Positions 35,872 through 44,649 of a stretch of 64,000 nucleotides of DNA are shown here, piece by piece; within the stretch, counting starts at the first letter, position 1, and each line of letters starts with the position of its first letter. Under the pieces are notes generated by a model. It did no database searches. It saw only the letters and a program-made list of their open reading frames with translations, and had not been told where the DNA came from. A program made the translations under genes and the position numbers. The stretch comes from Gallionella sp. (GTDB lineage Bacteria; Pseudomonadota; Gammaproteobacteria; Burkholderiales; Gallionellaceae): assembly GCA_028687335.1 (NCBI GenBank), contig JAQUAI010000003.1, positions 62,001 to 126,000 on the forward strand. The letters are read 5' to 3'.

Positions 35872-36360
35872 ATGATCCACGAACTGAACGGCGATATTTT
35901 ATTCAGCAGTGCAAAAGTCATCGCACAGGGCGTTGCGCCCAACGATGATTTTCATCATGGCCTCGCTTTGCAACTGCGCGAGCGCATGCCCGCGATGTAC
36001 AAAGACTTTCGCCATCATTGCCAAACCACACATCCCAAATCCGGCAGTCTGTGGACTTGGATGAGCAGCGATGGTCGCTTCGTCGTCAACCTGTTCACGC
36101 AGGATGCTGCTTACGACCACGGCAGCAAACCGGGGCACGCGACACTTAGCCATGTGAACCATGCCCTGCACGCGCTGCGCGGCTTCGTGGAAAAAGAAAA
36201 AGTGAGTAGCATTGCTTTGCCGCGTCTTGCCTGCGGTATCAACGGCTTGGATTGGAACGATGTCCGCCCGCTGATCGACAAGCAACTCGGCGACCTTGGT
36301 ATCACCGTTTACCTCTATACCCATTATCAAAAAGGCATCAAAGCCACCGAACCCAAGTAA
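35872..36360 (+). CDS. Stand-alone macro-domain protein
   Basis: A 162-residue single macro domain. The N-terminus MIHELNGDILFSSAKVIAQGV matches the GDI(T/L) strand that contacts ADP-ribose, and SSIALPRLACGINGLDW is the glycine-rich loop region. Such proteins bind or hydrolyse ADP-ribose derivatives (O-acetyl-ADP-ribose, ADP-ribosylated macromolecules). GGGAGG stands before the ATG. It is 27 bases after argG and 12 before ppnP, so a nucleotide salvage or repair context is suggested. Confidence 0.83.
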   Translation: MIHELNGDILFSSAKVIAQGVAPNDDFHHGLALQLRERMPAMYKDFRHHCQTTHPKSGSLWTWMSSDGRFVVNLFTQDAAYDHGSKPGHATLSHVNHALHALRGFVEKEKVSSIALPRLACGINGLDWNDVRPLIDKQLGDLGITVYLYTHYQKGIKATEPK

Positions 36361-36372
36361 AGGAAAATAACC

Positions 36373-36693
36373 GTGTCAGACCAATTCGATAACGTCAGCG
36401 TCGTCAAAAAATCCAACGTCTTCTTCGATGGCAAGTGTGTTTCGCACACCGTCTTGTTTGCCGACGGCTCGCGCAAAACCGTGGGCGTGGTATTGGCCAA
36501 CAGCCAACTCACCTTCAATGTCGGCACACCCGAGTTGATGGAAATCACCGCTGGCGAATGCACCGTAAAAATCGCGGGCGAGTCCGAATTTAAAACATAT
36601 GCCGCAGGTAGTTCATTCCGTGTGGCCGCAAACAGCAGCTTTGACATCCACACTGGTGCTAGTGCAGTCGATTACGTGTGTTCGTTTGGTTGA
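36373..36693 (+). CDS. ppnP: Pyrimidine/purine nucleoside phosphorylase PpnP
   Basis: A 106-residue cupin-like protein of the YaiE/DUF1255 family, which phosphorolyses a broad range of nucleosides. It contains [20 protein letters not shown] and the cupin-like [16 protein letters not shown] segment. The start is GTG (36373-36375), a dozen bases after the macro-domain stop. Length is normal (E. coli PpnP about 94). Together with the macro protein it could return ADP-ribose and nucleoside fragments to metabolism. Confidence 0.9.
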   Translation: MSDQFDNVSVVKKSNVFFDGKCVSHTVLFADGSRKTVGVVLANSQLTFNVGTPELMEITAGECTVKIAGESEFKTYAAGSSFRVAANSSFDIHTGASAVDYVCSFG

Positions 36694-36742
36694 AATTCAG
36701 AACCCATTGCCGCAGTTTATTAATTGTTAAGTTGGAGTCACC

Positions 36743-37231
36743 ATGCCCTCATTCGACATTGTTTCCGAAGTAGAAAAAACTGAAGTTAAAAACGCGGTCG
36801 AGCAAACCAATAAAGAAGTCAGCACACGCTTCGACTTTAAAGGCAGTGATGCGCGCGTCGAACAAGCCGAACTGGTGCTGACGGTGCATGCCGACAACGA
36901 GTTCCAACTCGATCAGGTGCAGGATATTCTCAATGGCAAGTTGACCAAGCGCGGCGTGGATATCAAATGCTTAGATATCAGCGATAAAGTCGAGAAGGTT
37001 AGCGGCAACAAGGTCAAACGCAGTTGCACGGTAAAAGTCGGCGTGGAAATCGAGTTGGCCAAAAAAATCGTCAAGCACATCAAAGACAGCAAGCTAAAAG
37101 TACAAGCCAGCATTCAAGGCGACACCGTGCGCGTCACCGGCAAGAACCGCGACGACCTGCAAGATGCCATCGCCTTCATCAAGAAAACCATCACCGACTT
37201 TCCCTTGCAGTACCAAAACTTCCGCGACTGA
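36743..37231 (+). CDS. yajQ: YajQ-family nucleotide-binding protein
   Basis: A 162-residue protein made of two ferredoxin-like halves. The N-terminus [10 protein letters not shown] and [14 protein letters not shown] are typical of YajQ, as is the C-terminal [18 protein letters not shown]. Homologues bind c-di-GMP or GTP and influence virulence and transcription, but the role is not settled. TTGGAGTCACC precedes the ATG. It is followed ten bases later by a small unknown gene. Confidence 0.93.
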   Translation: MPSFDIVSEVEKTEVKNAVEQTNKEVSTRFDFKGSDARVEQAELVLTVHADNEFQLDQVQDILNGKLTKRGVDIKCLDISDKVEKVSGNKVKRSCTVKVGVEIELAKKIVKHIKDSKLKVQASIQGDTVRVTGKNRDDLQDAIAFIKKTITDFPLQYQNFRD

Positions 37232-37240
37232 CCACGCACA

Positions 37241-37642
37241 ATGCCAAACAGTATCGATGCCCGCGTCGAGTTCTCTTTCAAAGGCGAGGATTACCTATGC
37301 TCTGCCACCTTGAATCTCGACGAGCTACTGCAACAACACGACGACCTACCTGTTATTCACGAACTGCTAGCCCAGAAACATGGCATAGACACTTACTCTT
37401 ACCTATTTGAAGTGATGCTGGTTGCAGATATTGAGTTCAGCAACCCGCAAGGTCTGGCACTCCGTTACATGAAAGACGGCGAATTCGATTTTGTGGCACT
37501 GGATGATGACTGGGCAAGAAACAAGGCATTGATGCAGGTGAGACTCATCGCTGCGGCAGATGCTGACATCACTGATCTGGAGCAACATCCGGCATTGCAA
37601 CGCGCCCTGCTCGCCGCCTACAACTCAGGAAAAAAAGTATGA
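37241..37642 (+). CDS. Conserved-looking hypothetical protein beside yajQ
   Basis: A 133-residue acidic, soluble protein with no signal peptide or membrane segment. The start (DARVEFSFKGEDYLCSATLNLDE) predicts a beta hairpin and the remainder is mixed, with LEQHPALQRALLAAYNSGKKV at the end. I do not recognise the family. It overlaps the DJ-1 gene by four bases (ATGA) and follows yajQ by ten, so it is co-expressed with both. Confidence 0.7.
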   Translation: MPNSIDARVEFSFKGEDYLCSATLNLDELLQQHDDLPVIHELLAQKHGIDTYSYLFEVMLVADIEFSNPQGLALRYMKDGEFDFVALDDDWARNKALMQVRLIAAADADITDLEQHPALQRALLAAYNSGKKV

Positions 37643-38181
37643 AGACCGTTCTGGTTCTATTCGCAGAAGGCAGCGAAGAACTTGAGGCCGTCACCATCGT
37701 CAACATCCTGCGCCGTGGCCATGTGCAAGTCACGCTTGCCGGATTACAGCCTGGCGTACTGCGCGGCAGTCGTGGCACTGCCATCCAACCCGACTGTACA
37801 TTGGATGATGCGCTGTCTGCACAATACGACATGATCGTGCTGCCTGGCGGTCAACCCGGCACGAGAAATTTGCGTGGTGACGCGCGTGTGATTCAGCTCG
37901 TGCAAGACATGGCGCAACGCGGTAAATTCGTCACAGCAATTTGCGCCGCTCCCGCCGTACTCGCCGCCGCAGGCTTGCTCGATGGAAAACGCGCCACCTG
38001 CTACCCGACCTGCTTGGATGAGTTTGCCAATGTGAAACTCAAGACAAGCGCCATCGAGCAGGATGGTCACATCATCACCTCTCGCGGCCCCGGCACGGCA
38101 ATGGATTTTGCACTGACGCTGCTGGAACAGTTGCACGGTGCGGCCGTGCGTGCCGAAGTCGAAACCGGACTGGTTCGCTAA
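37639..38181 (+). CDS. DJ-1/PfpI-family protein (YajL-like)
   Basis: A 180-residue DJ-1 superfamily member. The nucleophile elbow is TAICAAPAVLAAAGLL (Cys about 104). Glu16 in FAEGSEELEAV and the terminal ITSRGPGTAMDFAL strand complete the pocket. Family members are reported as chaperone, glyoxalase III or deglycase-like stress proteins. It overlaps the preceding unknown gene and is followed two bases later by a methyltransferase with a TTG start. Confidence 0.88.
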   Translation: MKTVLVLFAEGSEELEAVTIVNILRRGHVQVTLAGLQPGVLRGSRGTAIQPDCTLDDALSAQYDMIVLPGGQPGTRNLRGDARVIQLVQDMAQRGKFVTAICAAPAVLAAAGLLDGKRATCYPTCLDEFANVKLKTSAIEQDGHIITSRGPGTAMDFALTLLEQLHGAAVRAEVETGLVR

Positions 38182-38183
38182 CT

Positions 38184-38948
38184 TTGCGGGCATTGCGCTC
38201 AAAACTCCCCCCTGCCGTCTCAGCCTTATTGCTGCAAATCGCGGCATTGGCCCTCTCGATTGCTTTGGTCCGTGTATTGGCACTCGATCCCAGCATTCTC
38301 ACCTTTGCATTGCTGTGTGGTGTCTTGGCCGCCGCCTTGAGCCACTTCGCTGGATTGGCACGCTGGTGGCTGTTTATTCAGTTGCTGTTTGCCCCCGCGC
38401 TGGTGTTGATGCTGGCGCTCAACATCACACCGGGATTTTTCCTCGCGGCCTTTCTCATTCTGCTGGCCGTTTACTGGAGCACCTTTCGCACCCAAGTTCC
38501 GCTGTACCTTTCCAGCAACAAGGTCTGGCATGAACTGGAAGAACTACTACCCGCAGCCGGAACCAACTTCCATTTCATCGACCTCGGCTCGGGACTCGGC
38601 GGCGTGCTCACCCATCTCGCCCGCGTGCGCCCAGACGGCCATTACAGCGGAGTTGAGTCCGCACCACTACCATTTTTTTGGAGCTGGCTCAGAGTTCGCC
38701 TCGGTGCTCACCATCAATGCCAAGTGCATTGGGGCAGCTTATGGGATTGCGACTTGGCGCAGTACGACGTGGTGTTTGCCTACCTCTCCCCCGTACCGAT
38801 GGAACAGCTTTGGCACAAGGCAAAAAATGAAATGCGTAGCGGCACACTCTTCGTCAGCAGTACCTTTAATGTGCCCGACCAGACACCGCACGAAACGCGG
38901 CAAGTGGACGACTTACATCACTCGACCTTATTAATTTGGCGAATGTAA
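38184..38948 (+). CDS. Membrane-anchored class I SAM-dependent methyltransferase
   Basis: A 254-residue protein. The first 95 residues hold three or four hydrophobic helices (ALLLQIAALALSIALV; FALLCGVLAAALSHFAG; ALVLMLALNITPGFFLAAFLIL). The remainder is a Rossmann methyltransferase with FIDLGSGLGGVLTHLA (motif I, about residue 131) and a downstream DVVFAYLSPVPMEQLW (motif IV). Such anchored enzymes often modify membrane-bound substrates; the target is unknown. The frame begins with a TTG two bases after the DJ-1 stop. Confidence 0.78.
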   Translation: MRALRSKLPPAVSALLLQIAALALSIALVRVLALDPSILTFALLCGVLAAALSHFAGLARWWLFIQLLFAPALVLMLALNITPGFFLAAFLILLAVYWSTFRTQVPLYLSSNKVWHELEELLPAAGTNFHFIDLGSGLGGVLTHLARVRPDGHYSGVESAPLPFFWSWLRVRLGAHHQCQVHWGSLWDCDLAQYDVVFAYLSPVPMEQLWHKAKNEMRSGTLFVSSTFNVPDQTPHETRQVDDLHHSTLLIWRM

Positions 38949-38961
38949 TACGCCGCCCCGA

Positions 38962-39417
38962 TCAATGGGCCGCGACAGCGATCTTGAAAATCACCTTGCG
39001 GATCGTCCCACTCCCCACCAGCGGCGCATGCGCATCCTCGGGAAAGAAGATGCAAAAATGATCCGGCGGCACTGGCACATACGAGGCCGGTGCATCGTGA
39101 AAAAAGCGAATGTCTTTCTCCTCGCTATGCTCACTCACAGGATTGAGACAATCCACTAGCGGCTTCCACCCCATCGTTTCATCGCCCTCCAGCACAAGCT
39201 GAATATCAATGTATTTACGATGCGCCTCCAGCCTTGCCATCTCTTTGGTTTTGGCTGGTACTTGCTCGATGATCACGATCAAATCGTCGCCAACGAGGTT
39301 GTAACGCCCCGGTGCAACGGCGAATAAGTCAGTGTCGCGGATGTAGTCAAAGACGCGCTGAAATAGCGGATGCAAGGGGGCGTAGCGGTCGGATTGTGAG
39401 AGTGCAGAGAGAATCAT
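38962..39417 (-). CDS. YhcH/YjgK/YiaL-family protein
   Basis: A 151-residue cupin-like protein (DUF386 family). Visible features are EAHRKYIDIQLVLEGDETMGW, giving the conserved His/Glu metal-site region, and FCIFFPEDAHAPLVGSG near the end. Homologues have been linked to sugar anomerisation or biofilm regulation without a firm reaction. It converges with the methyltransferase gene and its ATG overlaps the stop of an upstream antitoxin-like fragment. Confidence 0.88.
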   Translation of the reverse strand: MILSALSQSDRYAPLHPLFQRVFDYIRDTDLFAVAPGRYNLVGDDLIVIIEQVPAKTKEMARLEAHRKYIDIQLVLEGDETMGWKPLVDCLNPVSEHSEEKDIRFFHDAPASYVPVPPDHFCIFFPEDAHAPLVGSGTIRKVIFKIAVAAH

Positions 39418-39530
39418 GATTTAAAGGATTTCGAAATTAAATTCGGGAGGGGCAATTTCCTGCTTTTGGCGGCATCACCGAGGGTATCTTCGACAGTGTC
39501 CCACACACTTTTGAATCGTTGCTTGCTCAT
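39414..39530 (-). pseudogene. Truncated XRE/antitoxin-like fragment
   Basis: A 38-codon frame beginning MSKQRFKSVWDTVEDTLGDAAK. This matches the opening of small helix-turn-helix proteins of addiction-type loci (KRFASVWDAIEDTPEEA-like), but the HTH proper is missing and the tail is unrelated. Its stop overlaps the yhcH start (ATGA). A dispersed palindromic repeat begins 59 bases upstream, so rearrangement is a likely cause of the loss. Confidence 0.55.
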
Positions 39531-39588
39531 GAAGTAATTATACGCAATCTTGTTTATGCAACACGGGCGGGCGATAAACCGCTCATGG

Positions 39589-39664
39589 TTCGACAGGCTC
39601 ACCACGAACGGTTTTTCCTTTGGCAGTTCACTGACCGTTCCCCGTTCGTCCTGAGCTTGTCGAA
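39589..39664. repeat. Dispersed palindromic repeat (TTCGACAGGCTCA type)
   Basis: Two imperfect inverted arms of 23 bp occur: TTCGACAGGCTCACCACGAA... at 39589-39611 and CCGTTCGTCCTGAGCTTGTCGAA-like at 39642-39664, 30 bp apart. The sequence is the well-known mobile palindrome seen in many proteobacteria (TTCGACAAGCTCAGGACGAAC when inverted). The right arm supplies the C-terminal codons of the GIY-YIG gene. Confidence 0.8.
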
Positions 39665-39966
39665 GGATGGATGAGCGCGCCATCCCGTTGAGTACCTTTT
39701 GCCAAACGCGATACTTCTGCCCAATCACCACGCATCATTGCCTCCTTCTTTTTGCGGCTCCAGCCTTTGATTTGCTGTTCGGCTGCGAGCGCCTCTTCTC
39801 GGGTGCTACATTCCTGACTGAATACCAGTTCGACAGGCAATCGCAATGTGGTGTAGCCACCACACAAGCCTTGCTGGTGTTGACCGATGCGCTGTTCGAG
39901 GTTGTCGGTGTGACCGGTGTAGTAGGAGCGGTCGGCGCAACGCAGAATGTAAACCCAGAAGCTCAT
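39628..39966 (-). CDS. GIY-YIG nuclease-family protein
   Basis: A 112-residue small GIY-YIG protein (UPF0213/YhbQ-like). The nuclease core is VYILRCADRSYYTGHTDNLEQRIGQH (residues 4-29; the GIY is replaced by VYI and the YIG by YTG), then an EEALAAEQQIKGWSRKKKEAMM helix with the conserved Glu and Lys. The last 13-15 residues (HPSTSSGRTGNGQ) are coded by the dispersed repeat, so the natural stop has been replaced. A second copy of the family lies at 61088-61351. Confidence 0.85.
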   Translation of the reverse strand: MSFWVYILRCADRSYYTGHTDNLEQRIGQHQQGLCGGYTTLRLPVELVFSQECSTREEALAAEQQIKGWSRKKKEAMMRGDWAEVSRLAKGTQRDGALIHPSTSSGRTGNGQ

Positions 39967-39983
39967 GGTGTTGCGCAGGAAAT

Positions 39984-40532
39984 CTATTTCCGTTCGGGCA
40001 ATATTCTGGTCAGTGTGTCATCGCGTTTGATGTAGTGATGATACAAAGCTGCGATCACATGTCCGCCAATGAGAAAATAACCCGTGGTGCCGATGACTTC
40101 ATGCACTTCCTTGATCTGCTTGGCGAGGTCTTTGTTTTCGCCGATGAGTACGGGCAGCTCCAAACCGAAGAACGGAATAACTTTGCCGGATGCGCTAAGT
40201 ACCAGCCAACCTGTCAGTGGCATACCGATCATCAGTGCGTACAGTGCGAGATGCATTAACTTGGCAGAAAGCTGCTGCACCTTGTCCGGTGCGGGTTGGA
40301 TACTCGGTGTGGGGCCAGACAGACGGGCGGCGATGCGTACCCAAACCAAAGCAAACACCAGCAGCCCCAACATGAAGTGCCAAGCCTTGAGTGCTTCGCG
40401 CGGGTCGCTGCCTTTTTCGTATAAGACACGCAGTTCGATGCTGCCGTACACCGCAATGAAGAGCAGCAGCATCAGCCAATGGATGCCAATAGAAAGCGAG
40501 CCGTAGCGGGTAATGGTGTTCTTCCAATTCAT
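39984..40532 (-). CDS. Cytochrome b561-type membrane haem protein
   Basis: A 182-residue protein with four transmembrane helices and paired axial His: IGIHWLML (helix 1), AWHFMLGLLVF (helix 2), LMHLALYALMIGMPLTGW (helix 3) and GGHVIAALYHHYI (helix 4). It carries electrons between quinol and a periplasmic acceptor. The ATG at 40532 is the usual MNWKNTITRYGSLSI start; an upstream in-frame ATG adds 18 unlikely residues. It is 72 bases from trhP on the same strand. Confidence 0.9.
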   Translation of the reverse strand: MNWKNTITRYGSLSIGIHWLMLLLFIAVYGSIELRVLYEKGSDPREALKAWHFMLGLLVFALVWVRIAARLSGPTPSIQPAPDKVQQLSAKLMHLALYALMIGMPLTGWLVLSASGKVIPFFGLELPVLIGENKDLAKQIKEVHEVIGTTGYFLIGGHVIAALYHHYIKRDDTLTRILPERK

Positions 40533-40604
40533 CGTGATCTCCTGATTTAGTGATGGGACAGACGGAGTTATGGACAAGATGAACACACCGAAGTTCTTCG
40601 GGGT

Positions 40605-41951
40605 TTATAAAAACCTCGCTACCATCCCCTTGGTCAACTCGCCCTGCAACGGAATCTGTACGCGATGTCCGCTACCCGGCGCAACAGTCAATGCTTCACC
40701 TTTGAGACCACGCATCTCTTTCAGTTCGACAATTTGATTGCCCGCAGGGTGGATGATCTCTAGTTTGTCGCCAACGCTGAATTTATTCTTCACGTCGACC
40801 TCGGCCATGCCATTTGCGCACGCCACGATGTCGCCGACGTATTGCTGACGGAAGCTTTCGGAGTGGCCGCGCATGTAGTTTTGTTGTTCGTGGGTGTGAT
40901 GGCGTTCGTAGAAACCGTCGGTGTAACCGCGATTTGCCAGCGCATCCAGCGCGCCGAGCAAGCTTAGGTTGAACGGGCGATTTGCCACCGCGTCGTCAAT
41001 AGCTTGGCGGTACACCTGCGCAGTGCGCGCCACGTAGTAGATAGACTTGGTGCGACCTTCGACTTTGAGTGAGTCGATGCCGATTTTGACCAAACGCTCG
41101 ACGTGTTCCACCGCACGTAAGTCTTTCGAGTTCATGATGTAGGTGCCGTGCTCGTCTTCCAGTACCGGCATCAACTCACCGGGATGATCTTGGCGCGAGA
41201 TGACGTACACCTTATCTGCTTCAGGGTGGCGTGGCTGCGAGCCACAATCTGAAAGCGCGCTGTTACTCAACGCCTTATCGAAATCAAAGTCGATCTTTTC
41301 GATATGCCCCGTGCTGTCTTCGATGGCGCTATCCACTTTGTAATCCCAGCGGCAGGAATTGGTGCAAGTACCTTGGTTGGCATCGCGGTGATTGAAGTAG
41401 CCAGACAATAGGCAGCGCCCCGAGTAGGCAATACACAGCGCGCCATGGATGAATACTTCGAGTTCGATGTCTGGACATTGCTGGCGGATCTCCTCGATCT
41501 CATCCAGCGACAATTCGCGCGACAAAATCACGCGGGTGAGGCCGAGCGACTTCCAGAATCTCACCGAAGCGTAGTTAACGGTGTTGGCCTGCACCGAGAG
41601 ATGCACATCCATCTCCGGCCAGCGCTCGCGCACCATGGCGATGAGGCCGGGGTCGGCCATGATGAGCGCATCCGGTTTCATTTCGATTACTGGCTGCATA
41701 TCGGCCATGTAGGTTTTCACCTTGGCGTTGTGCGGCATCAGATTGCTGGCGACGAACAGTTTCTTGCCCAACGCATGTGCTTCTTGGATGCCGATCTGCA
41801 ACTCTTCCAATTTGAACTCGTTATTACGCGCACGCAAGCTATAGCGCGGCTGACCTGCGTACACCGCATCTGCACCAAAAGCGTAGGCGGCACGCATTTT
41901 GTCCAGCGTACCAGCGGGCAGCAGTAATTCTGGCGTGCGCATCATACTCAT
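40605..41951 (-). CDS. trhP: U32-family tRNA 5-hydroxyuridine synthase (TrhP/YegQ-like)
   Basis: A 448-residue U32 'peptidase' family protein. It has PELLLPAGTLDKMRAAYAFGADAVYAG at the start, the U32 signature EVFIHGALCIAYSGRCLLSGYFNHRDANQGTCTN (four-Cys site for Fe-S, about residues 164-197), and a C-terminal beta-barrel. TrhP, with prephenate, makes 5-hydroxyuridine at tRNA position 34; the closely related YegQ name was the older label. Its start overlaps the metF stop by four bases. Position next to methyl-cycle genes is plausible but not proof. Confidence 0.85.
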   Translation of the reverse strand: MSMMRTPELLLPAGTLDKMRAAYAFGADAVYAGQPRYSLRARNNEFKLEELQIGIQEAHALGKKLFVASNLMPHNAKVKTYMADMQPVIEMKPDALIMADPGLIAMVRERWPEMDVHLSVQANTVNYASVRFWKSLGLTRVILSRELSLDEIEEIRQQCPDIELEVFIHGALCIAYSGRCLLSGYFNHRDANQGTCTNSCRWDYKVDSAIEDSTGHIEKIDFDFDKALSNSALSDCGSQPRHPEADKVYVISRQDHPGELMPVLEDEHGTYIMNSKDLRAVEHVERLVKIGIDSLKVEGRTKSIYYVARTAQVYRQAIDDAVANRPFNLSLLGALDALANRGYTDGFYERHHTHEQQNYMRGHSESFRQQYVGDIVACANGMAEVDVKNKFSVGDKLEIIHPAGNQIVELKEMRGLKGEALTVAPGSGHRVQIPLQGELTKGMVARFL

Positions 41952-42781
41952 CGGTATCCCAAACAGTTCAAAATTTCAGTCGAGGCGTGCGACTGATTCA
42001 AGGTGTAGAAATGCAGCCCAGGCGCACCACCAGCGATGAGTTTTTCGCACAACTGCGTTACCACATCCTGGCCGAAGCGTTGCACCGATTCCACATCGTC
42101 GCCGTAACCTTCCATGGTCTTGCGCATCCAGCGTGGAATCTCCGCACCACAAGTATCCGAGAAACGCGCGAGTTGCGAAAAGCGCACGATAGGCATGATG
42201 CCCGGCACAATCGGTTGCGATACGCCCAGCTTTCGCGCCTCGTCAACAAAGCGGAAATATGCGTCGGCATTGTAGAAATATTGCGTGATGGCGGAGTCCG
42301 CACCGGCATTCATCTTGCGTTTGAAATTGAGCAAGTCGTCATGAGCCGATCTTGCCTGCGGATGGAACTCGGGATAAGCGGCAACTTCGATATGGAAATG
42401 CTCGCCTGTTTCCGCGCGAATAAAGGCAACGAGCTCATTGGCATACTGGAATTCGCCAATGCTGCCCATACCGGAAGGCAAATCGCCGCGCAGTGCGACG
42501 ATGCGACCGATACCTGCATCCTTATACGCGTGCAACAGCGCGCGCACGTTATCTCGGGTCGAGCCAACGCACGATAAATGCGGGGCAGCCGCGTAGCCTT
42601 CGCGTTTGATCTGCAACACGGTCTCCAGTGTGCGTTCCTGTGTAGAACCGCCAGCACCAAAAGTGACCGAAAAAAACTCGGGGTGGAGTGTCGCCAAACG
42701 CTGGCGCGTGGCGGTAAGTTTTTCCATGCCTTCCGGCGTTTGCGGCGGGAAGAATTCAAAACTAATAGCGGGCTTGTTCAT
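41948..42781 (-). CDS. metF: Methylenetetrahydrofolate reductase
   Basis: A 277-residue FAD-dependent TIM-barrel enzyme making 5-methyl-THF for methionine synthesis. Visible features are SFEFFPPQTPEGMEKL (residues 6-21), the catalytic Glu region FEFFPP, and ADSAITQYFYNADAYFRFVDE (about 170-190) in the substrate and flavin site. The ATG at 42781 is preferred: the longer reading adds 14 residues from inside the previous gene, and GGGGAAAA stands before it. It overlaps the holin-like gene by four bases. Confidence 0.97.
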   Translation of the reverse strand: MNKPAISFEFFPPQTPEGMEKLTATRQRLATLHPEFFSVTFGAGGSTQERTLETVLQIKREGYAAAPHLSCVGSTRDNVRALLHAYKDAGIGRIVALRGDLPSGMGSIGEFQYANELVAFIRAETGEHFHIEVAAYPEFHPQARSAHDDLLNFKRKMNAGADSAITQYFYNADAYFRFVDEARKLGVSQPIVPGIMPIVRFSQLARFSDTCGAEIPRWMRKTMEGYGDDVESVQRFGQDVVTQLCEKLIAGGAPGLHFYTLNQSHASTEILNCLGYR

Positions 42782-43131
42782 TTTTTCCCCAATAACTGTT
42801 GGACAGCAGCCGAGAGTGCCCACGAGAAGATGCTATATAACACTGCACCAAATACACCAAACCAGAAGCCGTCAACAACGAAACCTTTCAGCACCGAACC
42901 GACAAACCAAAACAGCAGCCCGTTGATCACGAAAATGAATAGTCCCAGCGTAAGCAGCGTAACCGGCAACGTAAGTAGTAACAGCAAAGGACGGATGAGC
43001 GTATTGACCAAGCCAAGCACCAGCGCGGCGATCAGCGCGTCAACAAAACCGTCCAGATGAATACCGGGAACGAAATTAGTCACCGCCAACAAGGCGACGG
43101 CATTCAAAACCCAAAGTAGCAGTAATCTCAT
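42778..43131 (-). CDS. Small four-helix membrane protein (phage holin 4-like family)
   Basis: A 117-residue protein that is almost entirely membrane: four hydrophobic helices separated by short loops (LLLLWVLNAVALLAVTNFV; ALIAALVLGLVNTLIRP; LLTLPVTLLTLGLFIFVINGLLFWF; FWFGVFGAVLYSIFSWAL). This is the 'mycobacterial four-TM holin' family. Such genes often stand beside ahcY and metF in betaproteobacteria, with no known function. The ATG at 43131 follows GAGGAAG. A terminator-like hairpin separates it from ahcY. Confidence 0.82.
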   Translation of the reverse strand: MRLLLLWVLNAVALLAVTNFVPGIHLDGFVDALIAALVLGLVNTLIRPLLLLLTLPVTLLTLGLFIFVINGLLFWFVGSVLKGFVVDGFWFGVFGAVLYSIFSWALSAAVQQLLGKK

Positions 43132-43160
43132 GTGCACTTCCTCATGCTTGCCCAATAAGG

Positions 43161-43197
43161 CAAAAAGCCGTCGCTGGCGCAACACGCCAGCGACGGC
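43161..43197 (-). terminator. Terminator after ahcY
   Basis: On the lower strand a perfect 13-bp stem, GCCGTCGCTGGCG / CGCCAGCGACGGC, with a five-base loop is followed by TTTTT and begins just after the ahcY stop (43213). It should reduce or stop read-through into the holin-like gene and metF, so these may have another promoter or depend on partial read-through. Confidence 0.85.
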
Positions 43198-43212
43198 AAG
43201 GAGCAGACAGTC

Positions 43213-44616
43213 TTAGTAGCGATAGTGATCCGCTTTGTACGGACCTTCTTTCGCCACGCTGATGTAAGCCGCTTGCTGGTCGGTCAGTTCAGTCAGTTGC
43301 GCATTCAGTTTCTTCAGTTGCAGGCGCGCAACTTTTTCATCCAAATGTTTAGGCAGCGTGTAAACGCCCACTGGGTAATCAGCCGTCTTGGTCCACAGCT
43401 CAATCTGAGCGATGGTTTGGTTCGCAAACGACGACGACATCACGTAAGACGGATGACCTGTACCGCAGCCCAAGTTCACCAAGCGACCGCGTGCCAACAG
43501 GATGATGCGCTTGCCATCCGGGAAAATGACGTGATCGACTTGCGGCTTGATCTCGTCCCATTCGTATTTTTCCAGCGAAGCAACGTCGATTTCGTTGTCG
43601 AAGTGGCCAATGTTGCAAACAATAGCCTGATCCTTCATTTTTCTCATGTGATCGTGCGTGATGACATGGTAGTTACCCGTTGCCGTCACAAAGATGTCGC
43701 CGTGTTCACAAGCGTAATCCATAGTCACCACACGATAGCCTTCCATCGCGGCTTGCAATGCGCAGATCGGGTCAACTTCGGTCACCCAAACTTGGGCGGA
43801 TAGTGCGCGCAACGCTTGAGCAGAACCCTTACCCACGTCGCCGTAACCGGCAACAATGGCAACCTTACCAGCCACCATCACGTCGGTCGCGCGCTTGATC
43901 GCGTCAACCAGCGATTCGCGGCAGCCATACAGATTGTCGAACTTGGACTTGGTGACAGAGTCATTCACGTTGATGCCAGGGAACTTCAACTCGCCACGTT
44001 CGTGCATTTGATACAAACGATGTACGCCGGTGGTTGTTTCTTCAGTCACGCCCTTCACCGCTGCCAAGCGGGCGGAATACCAGCCGGGTTGCGATGCGAT
44101 GCGCGCTTTGATGGCGGCAAACAGGAAAGTCTCTTCTTCGGAGCTTGGGTGCGCCACCAGCGACGGGTCTTTCTCAGCGCGAGCACCCAGATGCAACAAC
44201 AGCGTGGCATCGCCGCCGTCATCCAAAATCATGTTGGCGTGCTGGTCGTTTGACCATTCGAAAATGCGGTGGGTGTAATCCCAGTATTCTTCCAGCGATT
44301 CGCCTTTGTAAGCGAACACGGGAATTTCACGCGCGGCGATAGCTGCTGCCGCATGGTCTTGTGTCGAGTAGATATTGCAAGAAGCCCAGCGCACTTCAGC
44401 GCCCAGTGCGGTCAATGTTTCGATCAGCACGGCGGTTTGGATGGTCATGTGCAACGAACCGGCGATGCGTGCGCCGCGCAATGGTTGTGTGGCAGCGAAT
44501 TCTTCGCGAATCGCCATCAGACCGGGCATTTCGGTTTCAGCGATATTGAGCTCTTTGCGGCCGAAGGCGGCCAGATTGATGTCGGCGACTTTGTAGTCGG
44601 TAAATGCTGTGGTCAT
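43213..44616 (-). CDS. ahcY: S-adenosylhomocysteine hydrolase
   Basis: A 467-residue NAD-dependent enzyme splitting SAH to adenosine and homocysteine. It has [22 protein letters not shown] and [14 protein letters not shown] at the substrate site, [14 protein letters not shown] (about residue 254) for NAD, and the C-terminal KADHYRY ending. The ATG at 44616 follows GGAGTGCTTT and gives the standard [13 protein letters not shown]. Its own substrate SAH is sensed by the riboswitch in its leader. Confidence 0.97.
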   Translation of the reverse strand: MTTAFTDYKVADINLAAFGRKELNIAETEMPGLMAIREEFAATQPLRGARIAGSLHMTIQTAVLIETLTALGAEVRWASCNIYSTQDHAAAAIAAREIPVFAYKGESLEEYWDYTHRIFEWSNDQHANMILDDGGDATLLLHLGARAEKDPSLVAHPSSEEETFLFAAIKARIASQPGWYSARLAAVKGVTEETTTGVHRLYQMHERGELKFPGINVNDSVTKSKFDNLYGCRESLVDAIKRATDVMVAGKVAIVAGYGDVGKGSAQALRALSAQVWVTEVDPICALQAAMEGYRVVTMDYACEHGDIFVTATGNYHVITHDHMRKMKDQAIVCNIGHFDNEIDVASLEKYEWDEIKPQVDHVIFPDGKRIILLARGRLVNLGCGTGHPSYVMSSSFANQTIAQIELWTKTADYPVGVYTLPKHLDEKVARLQLKKLNAQLTELTDQQAAYISVAKEGPYKADHYRY

Positions 44617-44649
44617 AAAGCACTCCATTCATAAAAAGGTTTAATGAAT

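Noticed and set aside
40589-40614. Terminator between cytochrome b561 and trhP
   Set aside because: A short CCGAAG-TT-CTTCGG stem exists but lacks a T-run on the transcribed strand. It may only be a weak structure.
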